Assembly: GCF_030678915.1 (NCBI RefSeq)
Contig: NZ_JAUUTZ010000019.1
Coordinates: forward strand, 26,398 to 90,397
DNA length: 64,000 nucleotides
Origin: Paracoccus wurundjeri
Lineage (GTDB): Bacteria; Pseudomonadota; Alphaproteobacteria; Rhodobacterales; Rhodobacteraceae
Reading direction: 5' to 3'
In this document: one piece after another, positions 34,469 through 43,415 of the stretch
Layout of the letters: the number at the start of each line of letters is the position of its first letter
Numbering within the stretch: the first letter of the stretch is position 1
Position numbers and translations under genes: made by a program
The notes under the pieces: generated by a model
What the model saw: the letters and a program-made list of their open reading frames with translations, nothing else
What the model was told of the DNA's origin: nothing
Databases searched by the model: none

Positions 34469-34770
34469 GTGAACTCCTCCCTTTCACAGCGACAGCCATA
34501 CAGATCTACGATTAAAATGCAATAGATATATCAGATGTGGATAACAATGATCCTCTGGGTTTGCTGTACTTTGATACAGTCGTGATCCAGCCGTTGTTGA
34601 TGAATGTGGCGACAGTCAATCGGCGCAGGGAGCCGGGCGTGTTACGGCAAGTTGCGTCACGGGATACCATGATGGAGGTGGTTGCCGGGCTGATTCCGGA
34701 GGGATTGAACTGGCGCAGCGATGAGGCAGAACCGATCCGGAAAGAGTAAGACGGATCATGTGCCTTTGGG
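34469..34770. other. 302-base intergenic region between the MFS and GntR/UTRA genes
   Basis: It contains the MFS promoter region with the GATATATCAG motif (34525-34534), and a GTG-started 70-codon plus-strand frame (34537-34749) without a ribosome binding site or recognisable product. No hairpin terminator is obvious. I consider it regulatory/neutral DNA. Confidence 0.45.
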
Positions 34771-35556
34771 TCAGGCGCTGTTCCTTTCGGCCTCGCTCCG
34801 GTCGTCGCTTGCAGCCAGTTTCAGTTCGACAGCGAAATCATAGGCATCGCCGCGATAGACCGAGCGGGTGAACTCGACCACTTGCCCGGTTCCAAGGTAA
34901 GAGACGCGCTCGATCCTTAGTGCCGCGACACCCGTGCCGACGCCCAGTAAATCGGCATCCTTTGGCCCCAGATTGGTCGCCGAGATCCGCTGTACCGCCC
35001 GGACGGGCCGCAGCCCGCGCGCGTCCAGCGCCCCATATAGCGAAAATTCGATCGCCTGAGGGTCGGGCAGGATGGCCGCAGGCAGAGAGGCGCGCTCGAT
35101 TGCCAGCGGAACGCCGTCGGAAATGCGCACCCGTTCCAGCCGTGCCACCCGATCGCCGGCACCAAGGCCAAGCGCCATCACCTCTTCCGGGGCGGGGGCG
35201 TGAAGGCCGCGCATCAGCCAATGGCTTTCAACCTGCCGCCCGCGCCGCGCCATATCCTCGGTGAAGGAAGTCAAAAGCGATAATGCCTGTTCCAGTCGTT
35301 CGACCCTGGGCGCGACGAAAGTGCCCGATCCGCGTTTTTGCACCAATTGACCCGATGCCACCAGCGCCTCGATCCCCTTGCGGATGGTGACCCGCGACAA
35401 TCCGGTCTGGATCGCCATCTCGCGTTCGGGCGGGAGGCTGTCGCCGGGCTTCAGACGACCCGATGCGATGGCCTCGGCGATGCGGCGATGCAGTTGCAGA
35501 TATAGCGGGCCGCTATCGCCGTCGCTGAAATTCTTGGCCGAGAACAGGTCGTTCAT
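34771..35556 (-). CDS. GntR-family regulator with UTRA domain (NagR/DasR type)
   Basis: 261 residues. The winged helix (YLQLHRRIAEAIASGRLKPG, LPPEREMAIQTGLSRVTIRKG) is followed by a UTRA effector domain starting GLHAPAPEEVMALGLGAGD. NagR/DasR homologues bind glucosamine- or GlcNAc-6-phosphate and release DNA. The gene is coupled by ATGA to the upstream kinase gene, and both are divergent from MurQ. It should control this amino-sugar locus. Confidence 0.87.
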   Translation of the reverse strand: MNDLFSAKNFSDGDSGPLYLQLHRRIAEAIASGRLKPGDSLPPEREMAIQTGLSRVTIRKGIEALVASGQLVQKRGSGTFVAPRVERLEQALSLLTSFTEDMARRGRQVESHWLMRGLHAPAPEEVMALGLGAGDRVARLERVRISDGVPLAIERASLPAAILPDPQAIEFSLYGALDARGLRPVRAVQRISATNLGPKDADLLGVGTGVAALRIERVSYLGTGQVVEFTRSVYRGDAYDFAVELKLAASDDRSEAERNSA

Positions 35557-36392
35557 GCCGCGCCCGCCATCTGCCGGGCCATCAGCAATGCGCCATCGAC
35601 GCTGTCACCGCGGGCAGCCTGAACCGGCCACGGGGCGTTCAGCCGCGCGGCGTAATGCGAACCAAGACCGCCGACGAAGACGACCGGCATATTGTCGCCG
35701 TCCTGCAATACGGTCAGGATATGGCGGATCTCTTCGACAGCGCGGGTGAAGATGCGATTTGCGGCCTGATCGCCTGAATTGACGATCCGGGGGGCCAGTT
35801 CACCGAATTGCGCCGGGCTGGCACGGTTGCCGAACGAGATGATCCCTTCGGCGCCGCCATATTCGTCCAGCAGGTCTTGCAGCAGCGGCGTCATCGGCAA
35901 AAAGCCGTCGCCTGCCCGCATCGCATCGGCCAGCAACTCGCGGCCCATCACCGCGCCACTGCCCTCATCCCCCAGCAGGAAACCGCGCCCGCCGACCTGC
36001 CGGACCTTGCCCGCCCGCTGTACCGCAAAGACCGAGCCGGTGCCAAGCGCCGCAAGAATGCCGTCATCCGCGCCCAATGCGCCGCGCGTGGCGGTGATCG
36101 CGTCATTCACGATCTGCACCCGCGCAAAGGGCAGAAGCTCTGTCAGCCGGTTTGTCGCAGCGGTGATCGTGCCCCCTGCAAGGCCAAGCGTGGCGATCAG
36201 ATCGCGCGGGTCGGTGCCGATATCCGCAACTGCCCGGCTGGTCGCGGCAAGGATATTGGCCGCGGCGCCGTCGACATCGGTGTTGATATTGGCAGGTCCG
36301 CCATGACCCCGGCCCAGCACATGCCCTTCGGCATCGGCCAAAGCCGCCCGGCATCCGGTGCCACCGCCATCGATTCCAAGAAACAGCGTCAT
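35553..36392 (-). CDS. BadF/BcrA-type N-acetylglucosamine/MurNAc kinase
   Basis: 279 residues, ASKHA fold. The phosphate-1 motif is LGIDGGGTGCRAAL; others are VNDAITATRGAL, GILAALGTGSVFAV, GFLLGDEGSGAVMG (ATP/metal region) and FVGGLGSHYAA. Family members phosphorylate GlcNAc or glucosamine; a clostridial member acts on MurNAc as well. Proximity to MurQ, which needs MurNAc-6-phosphate, makes a MurNAc kinase role attractive. ATG 36392 follows AAGGAGGCCCGA; an upstream start at 36470 is rejected. Confidence 0.82.
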   Translation of the reverse strand: MTLFLGIDGGGTGCRAALADAEGHVLGRGHGGPANINTDVDGAAANILAATSRAVADIGTDPRDLIATLGLAGGTITAATNRLTELLPFARVQIVNDAITATRGALGADDGILAALGTGSVFAVQRAGKVRQVGGRGFLLGDEGSGAVMGRELLADAMRAGDGFLPMTPLLQDLLDEYGGAEGIISFGNRASPAQFGELAPRIVNSGDQAANRIFTRAVEEIRHILTVLQDGDNMPVVFVGGLGSHYAARLNAPWPVQAARGDSVDGALLMARQMAGAA

Positions 36393-36413
36393 TCGGGCCT
36401 CCTTGCCGCGAAG

Positions 36414-36508
36414 ATACCAAAGCAATACCAAATAAAAAGAGTAATCTGCAATTTCTCGGAAAATAGGCAATTAGCAGCGATTTCACGAACGCTCTTTACA
36501 ATTGGTAT
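36414..36508. promoter_or_regulatory. Repeated ATACCAA half-sites in the kinase/murQ divergent promoter
   Basis: ATACCAA occurs at 36414-36420 and 36425-36431, spaced by 11 bp (one helical turn), and in reverse as TTGGTAT at 36502-36508. Such half-sites resemble those of NagR-type GntR repressors. They flank an AT-rich 150-bp region between the two starts, so one regulator could control both directions. Confidence 0.55.
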
Positions 36509-36542
36509 TAATTTGGCATCATCACCTGAAGTGAGGAATCAG

Positions 36543-37424
36543 ATGGTCGAAAGCAATACCGAATCGCGACATCCCGCAGCGGATGGATTGCACCTGCAAC
36601 CTGCGGGGCAGATCCTTTCGGCATTGCTGGATGCGCAGATCGGTGCGCTTGCAGGGGTGAAACCCGCTTTACCCGCGATCGAAAAAGCGGCCGAGCTTGG
36701 CGCCGACGCTTTGGCGCGCGGCGGGCGGATGGGCTATGCCGGGGCGGGAAGCTCTGGCCTGATGGCATTGGCGGACAGTCTCGAACTGGCGGGCACCTTC
36801 GGACTCCCTCCCGAAAGGACGCCGATGATGTTCGCGGGTGGCGCGGATGCGCTTCTGCACATGAAGGGCGCGGCAGAGGACGATCCCCGGCTTGCCGTGG
36901 CGGATCTGGATGCCTCTGGCCTGCAGGCGGGCGATGTAGTGCTGATCCTGACGGCTTCGGGCAGGACGCCCTATGCCCTGACCATCGCGCAGGAGGCGCG
37001 GGCGCGCGGGATCACTGTTGTCGGCTTCGCCAATGTGGATGGCACGCCTCTTCTGGACATGTCCGATATCGCCGTCCTGCTGCAGACCGGTGCCGAGATC
37101 GTCGCGGGCTCTACCCGGATGGGGGCGGCAACGGCGCAAAAGGTGGCACTGAACATGCTGTCGGTGCTGGTCGGTATCCGTCTGGGCCATGTGCATGACG
37201 GCTATATGGTCAATCTTGTCGCCGACAATGCCAAGCTGGTGGACCGGGCCACGCGGATCGTCAGCAATCTTGCCTCGGTGCCGCTGCCGGTGGCCGAAGC
37301 GGCGCTTACGGCCACGCAGGGGGCGGTGAAGCCCGCAATTCTGGTGGCGCAAGGCATGGACCCCGAAAGGGCCGCCGCCGAACTGGAGCGGACGGGGGGG
37401 CATCTGCAACCGCTGCTCGCATGA
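36543..37424 (+). CDS. murQ: N-acetylmuramic acid 6-phosphate etherase (MurQ family)
   Basis: 293 residues. SIS fold. MurQ removes the lactyl ether from MurNAc-6-P to give GlcNAc-6-P. The family signature is recognisable: GRMGYAGAGSSGLMALADSLELAGTFG with the catalytic-glutamate region shifted to SLELAGTFG (usually SECPPTFG), and STRMGAATAQKVALNMLSV near residue 190. The differences at ECPP (here ELAG) make it a divergent member; the C-terminal UBA-like motif is absent or short. ATG at 36543 is preceded by GTGAGGAATCAG. First gene of the importer operon. Confidence 0.82.
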   Translation: MVESNTESRHPAADGLHLQPAGQILSALLDAQIGALAGVKPALPAIEKAAELGADALARGGRMGYAGAGSSGLMALADSLELAGTFGLPPERTPMMFAGGADALLHMKGAAEDDPRLAVADLDASGLQAGDVVLILTASGRTPYALTIAQEARARGITVVGFANVDGTPLLDMSDIAVLLQTGAEIVAGSTRMGAATAQKVALNMLSVLVGIRLGHVHDGYMVNLVADNAKLVDRATRIVSNLASVPLPVAEAALTATQGAVKPAILVAQGMDPERAAAELERTGGHLQPLLA

Positions 37425-37475
37425 TTTCACGAAAACCAAGGGCTGGGGAACAGGTCCATATTCAGGGAGAAGAAC

Positions 37476-38735
37476 ATGACCCGAACCATTCGTCTGGCAT
37501 TATTGGCCAACACATTCATGGCCGGCGCGGCCGCCGCGCAGGACGTCACGCTGACCGTCGAAAGCTGGCGCAACGACGATCTGCAGATCTGGCAGGAAAC
37601 CATCATCCCGGCCTTTGAAGCCGCAAATCCCGGCATCAAGATCAATTTCGCGCCAACCGCTCCGGCGGAATATAATGCGGTGCTGAATTCGAAGCTGGAT
37701 GCGGGCTCTGCGGGCGATCTGATCACCTGCCGTCCCTTCGATGCCTCGCTTGAATTGTTCAACAAGGGGCAGTTGGCCGATCTGACCGATCTGGAATCGA
37801 TGGCCAATTTCTCCGACGTGGCGAAATCGGCCTGGCAGACGGATGACGGCAGCGCGACCTTCTGCGTGCCGATGGCTTCGGTCATCCATGGTTTTCTGTA
37901 CAACAAATCCGCGTTCGAGGAACTGGGGCTGGAGCCGCCCGCCACGGTCGATGAATTCTATGCCGTGCTGGACAAGATCAAGGAGGACGGCACCTATATC
38001 CCGATGGCCATGGGCACGCCCGATCAATGGGAAGCCGCAACCATGGGTTATCAGAATATCGGCCCGACCTACTGGAAAGGCGAGGAAGGCCGCAAGGCCC
38101 TGATCGACGGCAGCCAGAAGCTGACCGATGAGGGCTGGGTCGAGCCGTTCCGGCAACTGGCGAAGTGGAAGGACTATCTGGGCGACGGGTTCGAGGCGCA
38201 GACCTATCCCGATAGTCAGAACCTGTTCACCCTTGGCCGCGCCGCGATCTATCCGGCCGGTTCATGGGAGATCGGCGTTTTCGAGCCGCAGATCGCGGGC
38301 GCGTTCGAGATGGGCGCCTTCGCCCCTCCCGTCGTGGCCGAGGGCGACACATGCTATATCAGTGACCATACCGATATTGGCATTGGTCTGAACGCGGCGT
38401 CGCCGAATGCGGATGCGGCGCGGACCTTCCTTGAATGGGTCGGTTCGGACGAGTTCGCCTCGCTTTATGCAAATGCGCTGCCGGGATTCTTCTCGCTAAA
38501 TTCGAACCCGGTCGAGATGGAGAATGCCGTGGCGCAGGAATTCGTGAGTTGGCGCGAGAACTGCGAGCCGACGATCCGGTCCACCTATCAGATCCTGTCG
38601 CGCGGCACACCGAATCTTGAAAACGAGACCTGGAATGCAAGCGCCAATGTGATCAATGGGACCGAAACCCCCGAGGCCGCGGCCGAGCGGCTGCAAGAGG
38701 GGCTGGCCTCATGGTACGAGCCGCAGCAGAACTGA
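37476..38735 (+). CDS. Amino-sugar ABC importer, binding protein (CUT1, family 1)
   Basis: 419 residues. Signal peptide MTRTIRLALLANTFMAGAAAA|QD, then WRNDDLQIWQETIIPAFEAANPG, DLITCRPFDASLELF, WEIGVFEPQIAGAFEMGAF. It is typical of CUT1 solute receptors. Context predicts GlcNAc, chitobiose, MurNAc or a muropeptide sugar as ligand. Start follows AGGGAGAAGAAC. Confidence 0.86.
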   Translation: MTRTIRLALLANTFMAGAAAAQDVTLTVESWRNDDLQIWQETIIPAFEAANPGIKINFAPTAPAEYNAVLNSKLDAGSAGDLITCRPFDASLELFNKGQLADLTDLESMANFSDVAKSAWQTDDGSATFCVPMASVIHGFLYNKSAFEELGLEPPATVDEFYAVLDKIKEDGTYIPMAMGTPDQWEAATMGYQNIGPTYWKGEEGRKALIDGSQKLTDEGWVEPFRQLAKWKDYLGDGFEAQTYPDSQNLFTLGRAAIYPAGSWEIGVFEPQIAGAFEMGAFAPPVVAEGDTCYISDHTDIGIGLNAASPNADAARTFLEWVGSDEFASLYANALPGFFSLNSNPVEMENAVAQEFVSWRENCEPTIRSTYQILSRGTPNLENETWNASANVINGTETPEAAAERLQEGLASWYEPQQN

Positions 38736-38743
38736 TGGTGATA

Positions 38744-38809
38744 CGGGGGGCGTTCTGCCCATTGTCTGCTGGTTCCTGAACCACTGGCGCAGCGACAGGC
38801 TGTCCCCCG
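38744..38809 (+). other. Intercistronic stem-loop after the binding-protein gene
   Basis: CGGGGG (38744-38749) can pair with CCCCCG (38804-38809), and inside it TGGTTC/GAACCA (38770-38783) forms a second arm. Stem-loops between binding-protein and permease genes commonly stabilise the upstream mRNA so the receptor is made in excess. Structure predicted by eye only. Confidence 0.4.
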
Positions 38810-38843
38810 AAGAAGGTATTTGTGCAAAGAAGAAGGGGCGCGG

Positions 38844-39761
38844 ATGGCGCAGCGGAAGGGGTTTCGGTGGCATATCGTGGTATTTCTGGCGCCTGCGGTG
38901 CTGGTCTATACCGCGATCATGATCATTCCGCTGATCGGGACGTTGAACCTGTCGCTGTTCGGCAGGGGCGAGGGCGGGCGCGTTTTCGTGGGACTGGCAA
39001 ATTTTTCGACATTGTTCGGCGATCCGCGCTGGTCGGCTGCGTTCTGGAATGCGCTGGCGAATAATGCGTGGTTCTTTCTGGTTCATATGTTGGTTCAGAA
39101 TCCGGTCGGCGTGATGCTGGCGGCGTTGCTGTCGTCCTCCCGGCTGCGGATGGCGGCGTTCTACCGGACCGCGATCTTCATTCCGACCATCCTGTCTTTC
39201 GTGATCGTGGGATTCGTCTGGAAGCTGATCCTGTCGCCGATTTGGGGGATCGCGCCGAATATGCTGGATGCGGTGGGTCTGAAAAGCCTGTTCGCGCCGT
39301 GGCTGGGACGCGAGGGGACGGCACTGACGACGCTGGCGCTTGTCTCTGTCTGGCAGTTCGTGGGTATTCCGATGATGCTGATCTATGCCGCCCTGCTGTC
39401 CATCCCCGACGAGGTGATCGAGGCGGCCGAGATGGATGGCGTCACTGGCTGGTCCCAATTCTGGAAGATCAAGCTGCCGCTGATCCTGCCCTCGATCGGC
39501 ATCATCTCGGTTCTGACCTTCGTCGGCAATTTCAACGCCTTCGATCTGATCTATGTCAGTCAGGGGGCCTTGGCGGGGCCGAATTTCGCGACCGATCTTT
39601 TGGGAACATTCCTGTATCGGACCTTCTTCGGATTCCAGCTGCAACTGGGCGATCCGCATATGGGGGCGACCATCGCCACCGCCATGTTCGGGATCATCCT
39701 TGTCGGCGTCTGCATTTATCTGTTCGCCATTCAGACGCGGCTGCGCCGCTATCAGTTCTGA
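38844..39761 (+). CDS. Amino-sugar ABC importer, permease 1
   Basis: 305 residues, six transmembrane helices (IVVFLAPAVLVYTAIMIIPLIGTLNL and following). EAA loop EAAEMDGVTGWSQFWKIKLPL. ATG 38844 with AAGGGG upstream is preferred over a TTG at 38820. It begins 108 bases after the binding-protein stop, across the intercistronic stem-loop. Confidence 0.88.
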   Translation: MAQRKGFRWHIVVFLAPAVLVYTAIMIIPLIGTLNLSLFGRGEGGRVFVGLANFSTLFGDPRWSAAFWNALANNAWFFLVHMLVQNPVGVMLAALLSSSRLRMAAFYRTAIFIPTILSFVIVGFVWKLILSPIWGIAPNMLDAVGLKSLFAPWLGREGTALTTLALVSVWQFVGIPMMLIYAALLSIPDEVIEAAEMDGVTGWSQFWKIKLPLILPSIGIISVLTFVGNFNAFDLIYVSQGALAGPNFATDLLGTFLYRTFFGFQLQLGDPHMGATIATAMFGIILVGVCIYLFAIQTRLRRYQF

Positions 39762-39770
39762 GGCCCGAAG

Positions 39771-40610
39771 ATGTCCAGCGCCCGCCATTCCCTTCCCCGC
39801 AGCATCGCCGCCCATGGCATCCTGATCACCTATACGCTTATCGCGCTGTTCCCGGTTTTCGTGATCGTCATCAACAGCTTCAAGTCGCGGCAGGCGATCT
39901 TCAGGGAACCTTTGGCGCTGCCAACGCGCGAGACATTCGATCTGATCGGCTTCCAGACCGTGCTGGCTCAGGGGGATTTCTTTCAATATTTCCAGAACTC
40001 GATGATCGTAACCGTTGCCAGCCTGTTCTTCGTGCTGCTGTTCGGCGCGATGGCAGCATTCGCCCTTTCGGAATACCGGTTCAGGGGCAACAGCCTGATG
40101 GGGCTGTATCTGGCGCTTGGGATCATGATTCCGATCCGGCTTGGCACAGTCGCCATTCTGCAACTGATGGTGGCGACCGGGCTGGTCAATACGCTGACGG
40201 CATTGGTGCTGGTCTATACCGCGCAAGGCTTGCCGCTGGCGATCTTTATCCTGTCGGAATTCATGCGAAACGTCTCTGATGACCTGAAGAATGCCGGGCG
40301 GATCGACGGGCTGTCGGAATATCGCATCTTCTTCCGGCTGGTTTTGCCATTGGTACGCCCGGCGATGGCGACCGTTGCCGTCTTCACCATGATTCCGATC
40401 TGGAACGACCTGTGGTTCCCGCTGATCCTTGCGCCGTCCGAGCCGACAAAGACGATCACGCTGGGCTCTCAGGTTTTCATCGGGCAATTCGTCACCAACT
40501 GGAACGCGGTTCTTGCGGCGCTGTCGCTGGCCATCGTGCCGGTGATGGTCCTGTATCTGATCTTCTCGCGCCAGTTGATCCGTGGCATTACCGCAGGAGC
40601 AGTGAAATGA
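39771..40610 (+). CDS. Amino-sugar ABC importer, permease 2
   Basis: 279 residues, six transmembrane helices; EAA-like loop NAGRIDGLSEYRIFFRLVLPL (first residues KNAGRIDG replace the usual EAARIDG). The C terminus ends [10 protein letters not shown] as in MalG-like subunits. Overlaps the next gene by ATGA. Confidence 0.88.
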   Translation: MSSARHSLPRSIAAHGILITYTLIALFPVFVIVINSFKSRQAIFREPLALPTRETFDLIGFQTVLAQGDFFQYFQNSMIVTVASLFFVLLFGAMAAFALSEYRFRGNSLMGLYLALGIMIPIRLGTVAILQLMVATGLVNTLTALVLVYTAQGLPLAIFILSEFMRNVSDDLKNAGRIDGLSEYRIFFRLVLPLVRPAMATVAVFTMIPIWNDLWFPLILAPSEPTKTITLGSQVFIGQFVTNWNAVLAALSLAIVPVMVLYLIFSRQLIRGITAGAVK

Positions 40611-41629
40611 TCCGTGTCCTTGTCGCCGGGCTGGGAAATATGGGGCTAAGCCATGCCTTGGCCTATCATCACAATCCGGATTTTCAGATCGTCGGGCTGG
40701 TCAATCGCAGCGTGCCGGACCTGCCGCCGGAATTGCAGGATTACCCCCTGAACCATGATTATGCCGAGGCATTGCAGCGGCTGAAGCCCGATCTGGTCTG
40801 TATCGCCACCTATTCCGACAGCCATGCCGATTTCGCTGTGGCCGCGATGCAGGCGGGGGCGCATGTCTTTGTCGAAAAGCCGCTGGCCAGTAATGTGGCG
40901 GATGCGCAGCGCGTGATGGATTGCGCCGTCGAGACCGGGCGCAAGCTGGTCGTGGGCTATATTCTGCGTCACCATCCAAGCTGGCAGCGCCTGATCGCCG
41001 AGGCGCGGGCGCTTGGCGGGCCGTTCGTGTTCCGGCTGAACCTGAATCAGCAATCCAGCGGCCCGACATGGGAGGTTCACAAGGCCCTGATGCAGACCAC
41101 CTCTCCCATCGTGGATTGTGGCGTGCATTACGTCGATGTCATGTGCCAGATCACCGATGCCGCCCCGGTCGAGGTGCGCGGCATGGGGCTGCGTCTCAGC
41201 GATGAGATCGCGGCCGATATGTATAATTACGGCCAGTTTCAGGTGCTGTTCGAGGATGGTTCGGTCGGCTGGTATGAAGCGGGTTGGGGGCCGATGATGT
41301 CGGACACCGCTTTCTTCGTGAAAGACGTGGTCAGCCCGAATGGCGCGGTTTCGATCCGGATGCCCGAAGGCGTTCGCTCGGACGATGTGGATGCGCATAC
41401 GATGACCTCGACCCTGCGGGTGCATCGCGTGGGGCAGGGGGATGAGGATCTGTCGATGGCGGGCGAGCCGGGGCATCAGGAGCTTTGCGATGCCGAACAG
41501 GCATTCGTGGCGAAAGCGATTGCCGAGGATCTGGACCTGACCCGTCATATGCAGGACGCGGTGCGTTCGCTTGCCGTCTGCCTTGCCGCTGATGAAAGCG
41601 TCCGCACCGGCGATCCGGTCAAACTGTGA
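40607..41629 (+). CDS. Gfo/Idh/MocA-family oxidoreductase
   Basis: 340 residues. Rossmann start [19 protein letters not shown], then [13 protein letters not shown], the family's EKP motif, and a C-terminal alpha/beta domain with [13 protein letters not shown] (the DxxxH active-site motif). It uses NAD(P) to oxidise or reduce a sugar hydroxyl. In amino-sugar clusters it may epimerise or oxidise the sugar or anhydro-sugar before MurQ/kinase action; this is inference. Coupled by ATGA to the permease. Confidence 0.86.
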   Translation: MIRVLVAGLGNMGLSHALAYHHNPDFQIVGLVNRSVPDLPPELQDYPLNHDYAEALQRLKPDLVCIATYSDSHADFAVAAMQAGAHVFVEKPLASNVADAQRVMDCAVETGRKLVVGYILRHHPSWQRLIAEARALGGPFVFRLNLNQQSSGPTWEVHKALMQTTSPIVDCGVHYVDVMCQITDAAPVEVRGMGLRLSDEIAADMYNYGQFQVLFEDGSVGWYEAGWGPMMSDTAFFVKDVVSPNGAVSIRMPEGVRSDDVDAHTMTSTLRVHRVGQGDEDLSMAGEPGHQELCDAEQAFVAKAIAEDLDLTRHMQDAVRSLAVCLAADESVRTGDPVKL

Positions 41630-41642
41630 AGGAGGCGGCCAC

Positions 41643-42677
41643 GTGTCAGCCCTGACCCTGTCCAATGTCACCAAGACTTTCGGTACGACCGAGGTTATCA
41701 CCGGCGTCGATCTGGATGTCGAACCGGGCGAATTCTGCGTTTTCGTCGGCCCCTCTGGTTGCGGGAAATCGACATTGCTGCGGATGATCGCCGGGCTGGA
41801 GGATGTGACCTCGGGCGATGTGAGTATCGAGGGCAGGCGGGTGAATGATGTCGCCCCGGCCAAACGAGAGATCGCGATGGTCTTCCAAAGCTATGCGCTT
41901 TATCCGCATCTGACGGTGCGCGACAATATGGGGCTGGCATTGAAACAGGCGGGGGCCTCCCGCGCCGATATTTCTGCCGCAACCGACAAGGCGTCCGCTA
42001 TGCTGGGTCTGGGACCGCTGATGGACCGCCGCCCCGCCGAGCTTTCGGGTGGCCAGCGTCAGCGGGTCGCGATCGGCCGCGCGATTGTCCGGCGTCCAAA
42101 GCTGTTTCTGTTTGATGAGCCGTTGTCTAATCTTGACGCCGCGCTGCGCGTGGCGACCCGGATCGAGATCGCGCGGCTGCATCGCGAATTGGGCGCGACG
42201 ATGGTCTATGTGACCCACGATCAGGTCGAGGCGATGACGCTGGCCGACAAGATCGTGGTCCTGCGCGCCGGGCGGGTCGAACAGGTCGGGCGGCCAATGG
42301 ATCTGTATAACGATCCCGCGAATACCTTTGTGGCGGGGTTTATCGGCAGTCCGCAGATGAATTTCCTGAAATCCGGGCCGCTGGGAATTTCATCGGTGCA
42401 GATGGGGATTCGCCCGGAACATCTGGAGATTTCGACCGAAGCCGGACAGATCGCGGGCAAGATCAGCCATGTCGAGAAGCTGGGCGGCGAGACGCTGGTC
42501 TATGTTCTGACCGAGGATCACGGGCTGCTGACGGTGCGGCTGTTCGGCGAGCATGATTATCAGGTTGATGCGCCGGTCTGGCTGACGCCGGACGCTGCGC
42601 GGGCGTTTCACTTCGATGAGCATGGGCAGAGGTTGCGGCCGGGTGAACGTCCAGCGGCAGGCCGCGCGACCCCCTGA
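41643..42677 (+). CDS. Amino-sugar ABC importer, ATPase
   Basis: 344 residues. Walker [11 protein letters not shown]-loop [11 protein letters not shown], signature [16 protein letters not shown], Walker [13 protein letters not shown], His-loop VTHDQ, then a shortened OB-type C-terminal domain ([11 protein letters not shown]). Initiation is at GTG 41643 with GGAGG (41631-41636) eight bases upstream. It ends the amino-sugar operon. Confidence 0.88.
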   Translation: MSALTLSNVTKTFGTTEVITGVDLDVEPGEFCVFVGPSGCGKSTLLRMIAGLEDVTSGDVSIEGRRVNDVAPAKREIAMVFQSYALYPHLTVRDNMGLALKQAGASRADISAATDKASAMLGLGPLMDRRPAELSGGQRQRVAIGRAIVRRPKLFLFDEPLSNLDAALRVATRIEIARLHRELGATMVYVTHDQVEAMTLADKIVVLRAGRVEQVGRPMDLYNDPANTFVAGFIGSPQMNFLKSGPLGISSVQMGIRPEHLEISTEAGQIAGKISHVEKLGGETLVYVLTEDHGLLTVRLFGEHDYQVDAPVWLTPDAARAFHFDEHGQRLRPGERPAAGRATP

Positions 42678-42776
42678 CGTCATTCGCCGCCCCGGATGGG
42701 TGCGCGAAACCGTCCTGTATGGACATGACCTGCGGATTGCGGCAGGAGGAGGCCCGCCGACTCTGGATGCTGCGGA

Positions 42777-43382
42777 ATGGTATTTCTTTACGATCTGACC
42801 CTGCCCGAGATTTTGCGCCGCATTCTTGCGTTGCTGATCCATGCCGGGATGCAGGGGGGTATCCTTGCCATGGTCCTGACGCTCATGGGGGATCCGCGCC
42901 CGCGTGAGTCGGGACGATTCAGTTTCAATCCGTTTCGTCATATCCTTCTGTCGGGCATTTTTCTGGGCATCGCCTTCCGCATGAGCTGGATCGAACCGAT
43001 GCCCTTTGCCCCGGCGGATAACCGCATGACGCGGTTGCGCCCCCTGCTTGCCGTGCTGCTGAGTTTCGGGTTGATGCTGGCATTCGTGCCGCTGCTTGAT
43101 CTGGCACGTGCGCCGCTGCATGCTGCCCTGCCGCGCACAGTGGGCTATATGACGCTGGCAAGCATCGATACACTGCAATTCATGCTGGCCGGATCCGTGA
43201 TGCTGGGATTGCTGCCGCTGCCGGGTTTGCTGGTCGGGACGGCGCTGCCCTTTATTTTCCCGGCAATCGCAAAGCGTTATCGCAAACTGGCCCCGATCGG
43301 GATGGCACTGGCGGCCATTCTTGTCATTCTGGGCTGGTTTCCGGATGTAACGCCTTTGGTCAGGGCGCTGCGACTGGTCTGA
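42777..43382 (+). CDS. Integral membrane protein, unknown
   Basis: 201 residues with about five or six hydrophobic helices and charged loops (GDPRPRESGRFSFNPFRH, APADNRMTRLRP). I do not recognise a family. The start is supported only by the lack of alternatives in frame; no strong ribosome binding site is adjacent, though AGGAGGAGG lies 28 bases upstream. It is on the same strand as the amino-sugar importer, 99 bases away. Confidence 0.6.
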   Translation: MVFLYDLTLPEILRRILALLIHAGMQGGILAMVLTLMGDPRPRESGRFSFNPFRHILLSGIFLGIAFRMSWIEPMPFAPADNRMTRLRPLLAVLLSFGLMLAFVPLLDLARAPLHAALPRTVGYMTLASIDTLQFMLAGSVMLGLLPLPGLLVGTALPFIFPAIAKRYRKLAPIGMALAAILVILGWFPDVTPLVRALRLV

Positions 43383-43415
43383 AGATCGCGCCGATCAGTC
43401 GTCACAAGAGCCGGG

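Noticed and set aside
34537..34749. 70-codon frame between the MFS and GntR/UTRA genes
   Set aside because: GTG start with no ribosome binding site, composition unlike neighbouring genes and no recognisable product.
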